From assembly GCA_949752745.1 (NCBI GenBank), contig OX457026.1, forward strand, positions 25,333,561 to 25,397,560: a stretch of DNA of 64,000 nucleotides, read 5' to 3'. Numbering within the stretch: the stretch's first letter is position 1; each line of letters begins with the position of its first letter. Below the pieces are notes generated by a model that saw only the letters and a list, made by a program, of their open reading frames with translations, had not been told where the DNA came from and did no database searches. The translations under genes and the position numbers were made by a program. Positions 24,501 to 31,620 of this stretch are shown here, one piece after another. The DNA is from Protula sp. h YS-2021. Taxonomy: Eukaryota; Annelida; Polychaeta; Sabellida; Serpulidae.

Positions 24501-27500
24501 GGCAAGGCTTGTGTGTGGGAGCAGTTTTTGAGACAGCGCCTTGACGCGTGCCATGTTAGGCCTTCAAGTCGCTATCACAGGATGTGGCCGGTGTGTGCAA
24601 GCGCCAGAGCTTGAAAGATTTTTAAGGCTCACTTTAAGATACATTCTTTGCCAGCAAACATTCCTGAAATTTCAAGATGACAAAAACGTAATGCATGTGG
24701 AATGTGTGCAATATTTTTTATCATTAAAACTAAAAGAAAAAAATATTACACCACTTATTACAGTAATTCCGAAGAAAATTTCGTGATGTGCCCGACTAGC
24801 TGATTCCCTGTAACACATTAAATATTAACGCTATAGTCTCACCCTCTTCCCACTCTCTCTCTTTCTCTCAGTCTATTGTTTTAGGGGATGGGATGTGATT
24901 AGCGAAACAAGTTCATGGTTGCTTTGCTGTCGACCTTGACCTTTTCGCTGTTGACACTGACATTTTCCGTGTTGGCTTTACGTAGGTATCGTGGATCTGT
25001 CCCTGACGGCGGCCAGCAAGCGGGACCCTCAGGGCTTGGCGCTACACTACTACAAGAGCGGGCAGCCCGTGGACGACACCCAGGGCATCTACTTCTACAG
25101 CGCGAGGTCACTTCACCTACATTCAACACACCTCAGCTTGCGCCCTCTTTTTAGTCGCACCTCACAAAAATATAATAATAATAACAAATTATTTTTAACG
25201 TTTGACTTTACAAAAGCGGTGAGGTAAAAGTGTTTCAAGAAATTACTTAACGTTAAATCAACTGCATCTTTATTTGATGACTATCCGTATTTTTTTTCAC
25301 AGGATGGACTGTTACAAGTGCATCACGGAGACGCTGGACTACCTGTTGTCGACCAGCATGGCCCATCCGCAGGCCCCCAGCGTGCCCAAGTCTCCGGGGC
25401 CACCGCCCCCGCAGGACCCCAACAGGCTCACGAACGCGGAGGCTGACAAGTGTGTAAGGCCTGCCAAGTCATTCCGGGCACTGCTGCAAAAAGCAGAAGT
25501 ATTTGTAAGAAAAAAAAGCATGGCAATAAACAGAAGGATAAAAAAGTATAAGGTCACATTGCTGTTATGTCGTGCTGGAGTATTTGTGGTAAGGAGACAA
25601 ATGCTATACGAAATGTGTTTATTTTATAACTTAGCATGACTGCCACGTGTCCCGTCATCAACCATGTGCTAATATCTCATTCTCCAGGCAGAAGACGTCT
25701 TCTCATTGGCCCTGCAGTCACGTGACGAGATGTTCCACATGGCGCTGTATGATTGGCTGGTGGCGAAGAAGCTTCCGGAGAAGCTGCTGGAGGTTCAGTC
25801 CCCCTTCCTGGAGCCCTACCTGAAGCAGGCGGCCGCCCAGTACCCGGATCAGCTGACCACCCTGGATCTGCTGTGGAAGTATTACGAGAAGAGCAAGAAC
25901 TATTCGGCGGCTGCGCGGATCCTGGCCAAGCTGGCGGATCGCTGTGGGTGAGTGCCCTAATTCTAGGACACAAAGGGGACACTTCAAAAGAAACACTTCA
26001 TGCCATAGCTATTTATAGTTGGTTCTATCTATGGTTTTGTGATCGCGAAAGAAAAAAAAACAACTTGTAGTAATAAGGAATTAAGTGAATAAAGTGAAGT
26101 AGAAAGCGTAGATTCAGAGCAGCTGTCGGTTTACGAATGTGAAGAAAAATGACTTCAGGACCACAGAAGATAAAAGGGTAGTTGTGAATAAAGGTTTATA
26201 TATTGTGAAGTGTTAAACGCAACCACTTAAACTGAAAATATCGATTAATATTCCGGGAGCCTCTGTTTGAAAAAAAAGCAAAAGTTGGTTGTAATTGCTG
26301 TGTGGCTGAGGAAACTGCGTTTGACCTTGACAGCGCCGACCTGACCTTGGCGCAGCGCATGGAGTACCTGTCGCGGGCGGCCATGTGCGCCAAGAGCTCG
26401 GCGCTGAGCACTTCCGGCGGGCGCGAGGGCGAGTTCCTGCACGAGCTGGAGGAGAAGCTGGAGGTGGCTAGGCTACAGCTCCAGATCCTGGACGCGTTGC
26501 CAAGGCAACAAGGGCCTGGTCAGGAAATTCAGGAGGCCGTTGCTAGGCTGAATTCTGAACTTATGGACATCACGGCGGTGAGAGTCTTTTGTGTCGTAGA
26601 AACAAAGAAAGTGTGAGTGCGAATGGGGGGGGGGGTTGAGAACTTACAGTTTTCGAGGGGGGGGGGGGGGGGAGGAGAGGAGGGGGGTGGAGGGGGGAGT
26701 ATAGGAATATCATTAAGAGTAAATAGTAAATATGTGGCGTCACTTCTCTGTTGTATCCTTGGCAGCTGTACGGGGACTTCGCGGACAGGTTTGGTTTGGC
26801 GGAAAGTAAGCTGGCCATCATTCACTGCGCAGGTCACCACGACCCCACGCTGATAGAGACCTTATGGCAGGATATCGTTGACAAAGGTGAGACATGCGTT
26901 GATAGAAGGCACCTTACACTGTAAATATTACAACTATCAATCACGGTTCTTTATGTTAATTATATTTCCCCCGTAAAGGGCAAACATTATGTTTTTGTGC
27001 TTTCTGTGTAATGTTTGTGTCTGTTGTAGACATTTGATTTTGTTGACACAGTAACTCTCGAACCTAACATCGGATCAGTTTCAGACTTGGTGGGATTATG
27101 CCTCGGGCTGCTCCGACGGTTGGGATTGTACTTGACCTATATTACGCAACGCGTGACGTCATATTAGGTCAAAACCGTGTAAAATGCGTCATCAGTATAA
27201 CTTAGCGAAACGTCGGATCAGCTTCACACTTCGTAGGAACAGGCCTTGGGTAGATCCGACGGTTCATATTGTATCTGGTGTATAGAGCGCAACGTATGAC
27301 GTCATATGACGTTTTTATGTGTTGTACACACCAAACCTTAACAGAATGATTGTAGAGCAAGTCGGATCAGCAAATGTGGGTAGGATTATGCCTTGGGTGG
27401 GTTTCGCGGTTCACGTTGTATTTGGCATATATACCGCAACGCATGACGTCAAAACGTTTTGTTGACACTAGATAACTATCGAACGACAAGTCAGATCAAC

Positions 27501-30500
27501 TCAAAATTTGGTTTGATGATGTTTTGGGTTGGACTGCCGTTAGTATTGCAGTTAAGTCATATTGGACAATGCGTGGTCAAAACGTGATTGCAGACTCGCT
27601 GCTAACCCACTTCTCGTATGAATTAAAAAATGGGATAATAAGAAAAGTAAATCCTGCCTGTCGTCACCCAGATAGGTAAAACCTGTGTAGTAACCACCTA
27701 CAGCCAGATTAAAAGACGTAGAGTATAATCCCATTTTATAATGACCACATTCTACGTTGTACCTAGGCGTACACGGGTTTTTATTTTTTTATTTTTTTTT
27801 GGTCCCGTGCTCTTTTATCGCTGTAGGACAGCTATTTGATAACTTGAACTATTTCTAACTCGAAGTGATCTGAGGCGGATTTTTTCCCTGTGTGGGGTTC
27901 CGCCAGTGCAACTCAAAAGTATATCGGCCGTTTGAAGAAGTAGGGCCGATTTCACAACTTAAGTCTAAACCTGGTTTCAAACCAGGTTTCAAACCCAGCC
28001 TAGACAGGGTTTTGTCAGTTTATACAGGCATAGAAGATCACATATGAATGTGGTCTGGACCGAGGCTGGGAAATTCACTATGGTCTGAAACTCAGTCTTA
28101 ACCGCGGTCTAGAGCGAGTTTTCTCCAAATCAGGTCTAGACTTCAGTTGTGAAATCGGCCCATAGTGTTCAGTTACGCAACCCCTTTATCCTGCAAATGC
28201 ACATCACTTTTTATTAACCATATTTGTATCACTGTGTATTTAATGTCCATGTTTGCCCCATCTCTTCCATTGTCTTCTTGTGTCATAACTAATCCTCATC
28301 TGTAAAAATAGGCGTTGCAGTTGTTACTCACTCAATTACTGATCCTGTGATGTTTATGTGGAACAGATTTCATGCATCTTTTATTGAAATATGTTCTTAA
28401 AAAGATCAAAACCGCTTAAAAGAAAACCAGGAAAATGATTGGGGGGGGGGGGGGGGCAGGAGGGTGGGACGTTTGGGGTTGGAGGATGGGTGAAAGCGCA
28501 TGTCGTAATAAAGCCTGTATTCTACCAGATACGGGGTTGTTTTGTTTTTGGCAGAGCTGCAGGCGGTGAGTGACCGCCGGGCTGTGATCCGTACCCTGAG
28601 CAACAAGCTGGTGTCGCTTGGGAGGACATACGGCACTTCAGACCGCTACTTTCCTATAGGTGAGGCGCCCCCTCCCCCCTCCTCCCACCCCCCCCCCCCC
28701 CCACCCACCGCAAGGGTCTGTTGTAACAGACAGAAAAATTAACAGTAAGTGGCGTGGGAAATTCAGAGGCTCATTCATTAAGAACGCACGGGTGAATGGG
28801 GCTAATGTCATACCGTAGCGGTGTAACAATGGCGGTGCAAAGATTGTGTACGAGGGAAGGGGTGTTAAAAGGTCCACAAAGGTTTGGCCTGGACCTTGAA
28901 GGTGCCATGGGTCAGAACTGTAGGTTTGATTTTGGCGGAAGTAAATAGTTGTTTTAAATTGAAGTAGGGTTAACAAAGCTAAATTTGATCTCGGGTTGGA
29001 ATTGGCCTATAAAATTATCAAATTTCTGGTGCAGGTGCCCTTTACTTATCACTACGTGACGGTTTAAGAGCACAAGTACCTGCACCCAAGATACAATTGA
29101 GGAAAAGATAAGTTGGTGATATGATTATGTAACGTTTTTTTTCAGCGTTCTTAATCAAATACCTGGAGCAAAAAAGCTGCGAGTTCGGATTGGACGAGAT
29201 TGACATGACGTTTGTGGTTACCACGCTACAGCAAGTGGGCGTGACGTTGCCTAGGTTACATGAACTCTACGACAGGTTACATATATCTAAGGTACAGCAA
29301 CAAAAACACATTTAATATGCAAAGAGTATGCAGTATTTTCAACGACATAAAAGTTTATGGCGTTATCATAGAAATGTTACCATTATCATTTTGGCTGGTA
29401 TTTCCAAAGCTCAGAGAAAATGAAGTCCACTTTTATTGACCTGCGTTTTCTGCTTGAGGCATTTCGTACATGCGCCAGTCTTGTGCACGTGTGGCTGGCG
29501 TTTGGAATGGATTGTTCGCAAGGTTGACACGGTCAAAAAAGTCGAGGGAAAAAAATTAAAAGCAAAATTCAACCCTGAATTGTTCCTAGACGTGTCGCAA
29601 TAGATTAAGGTTCGCAATCTTCGAAATATTTCGGTTTCATTTACCGAGGATTTTTTGTTCGACGGTGGAAATTTAATGTACGTTTGTTGTTGGAAGTGGT
29701 TGGGGGGGTGAAGGAAGTCCCCCCCCCCCACCCCATAGCCTAGCTCACTGGCATCGAGGCAGCGCCCTCCCCTTCAACCCCCCCCCCCCCCCTTCGCATG
29801 TATCTTTAAGAAGAAAAAAAATTAATCCATAAATGGGCTAATTTATATTTTTTTAGAAACTGTCTGGGCGGGGCGTTAACCATTTTGTGTGTGCGGGTAG
29901 GGGAAGGGGGTGCTGCGTTGGAAATATGACATACTTCAGTATCCATGTATGTTGAAAGCAAAAGCTGGTTTTGAAACGGAGGATTTGATTTGGAAAATGC
30001 GGCAAGACGCCTGCTATACTGCCTGAAAAAAACTCCTATCTCTCCGCCTTCCCAACTCTAGTTTCGGGACATTCCCTTTCTTATCTGAAACTCAGCATGT
30101 GCCTCTGCTCCGTTGTATCCATCTGACATGTGCCTGTGCTAATTGACTGGCATCTTAGGTCCTTCCATTGCTCTCAAACGATGCATAATAAGGTGACACA
30201 CAAAGTAAACGAACAGTTTAAAGGAATCATAAGGAGCTGCAGGTGAAACCTTTTTTATCGCCCGTGAAACGGAGGGATATAGGTTTGATCTTGTCCGCCT
30301 GTCCGCCTGTCCCGCTTGATGGTAGGTACCTTGTGGAGTCCTCTTCTCTATCAACTGAAGTGGTTTGTCATTCATATAGCTAATAACGAGGGAATGTAGG
30401 TGTGTAACGTCTAGGTTTCAGTTTGATCGATGAAAAATTGTCGAAATTACAGCCCTCTGAAAATTGCCTAAATTAACGCTTTCCTGTCACAGGGGGTACC

Positions 30501-31557
30501 TTGTGGAGTCCACTTGCCTATAAAGGAATCATGTAAGAGCAATTGTTCTTTCAATTATGCAATAATTAGGGAATAAAGATTTGCCACGTCTAGTTTATGA
30601 GTTTCACGGGGGATCCTGCTGCTCTCTGACAGCATCTAGTTCAATCACGTATATATTTTCTTACTCAACTAACCGAGCAACCGATGTGTCGCTTGAGAGT
30701 ACCGATAGTTTCAGTCGCTGACGTGGCAAGTCATCATATGTGTCAGTTCACAATATGTGCCAAGTCACCATAAGTGTCAGTTCACCTTACGTGGCAAGTC
30801 ATCATAAGAGACAAGTGACCATAAGTGTCAGTTCACCATACGTGGCAAGTCATCATATTTGCCAAGTCACCACAAAGTCTCAGTTCACCGTACGTGGCAA
30901 GTCATCATATTTGCCAAGTCACCATAAGTGTCAGTTCACCGTACATGGCAAGTCATCATAAGAGACAAGTCACCATAAGGTGACTTTTAGCCAACTCACT
31001 TTCCGAAATAGGTTCCGTGGTTCACACACAAAAACTAAAAAGAGCGGCTGATGGAAATAGATGAGGATGGAGGGATTTTTTTTAGTTGTGGTGGGTTAGT
31101 TGTGTTTGCTTTTTAAGCTTGAAAAATCGCAAGATACGCCAGATGTAAACAAGAAAAAAAGTCAATAATGATGTAATGGATCAATATTTATTTTAAACTT
31201 GCACGTGTTGACGTTTTACAGTGCAAATCGATATTTATGCATAATTTCATTCCGTGACATTTTCTCTGCCGTGCGAGCCGGGATTTCTTAATTGCCTAGC
31301 TTCAAACCTGTGTTTCAGCTGTTACTCTTAGCTTGCTCTCAGTGATATGATTTCTTATCGTGGTCGGTGCGAAGTAGTCTTTGAGATCAAACTACGGCTT
31401 ACGTTTCGAGAGAACTGCGAATACCCGTGCCTCCAGCAACCCCTCCCCCCCCCCCCCGCAAACCCCAATCCACTGCAACAACCACACGCTCAAACAAACA
31501 CAAATACCCAGGTTTCTCGAGCCACAAAAAAATGTTTTCCAATCGATACCATATATT

Positions 31558-31620
<63 letters not shown>

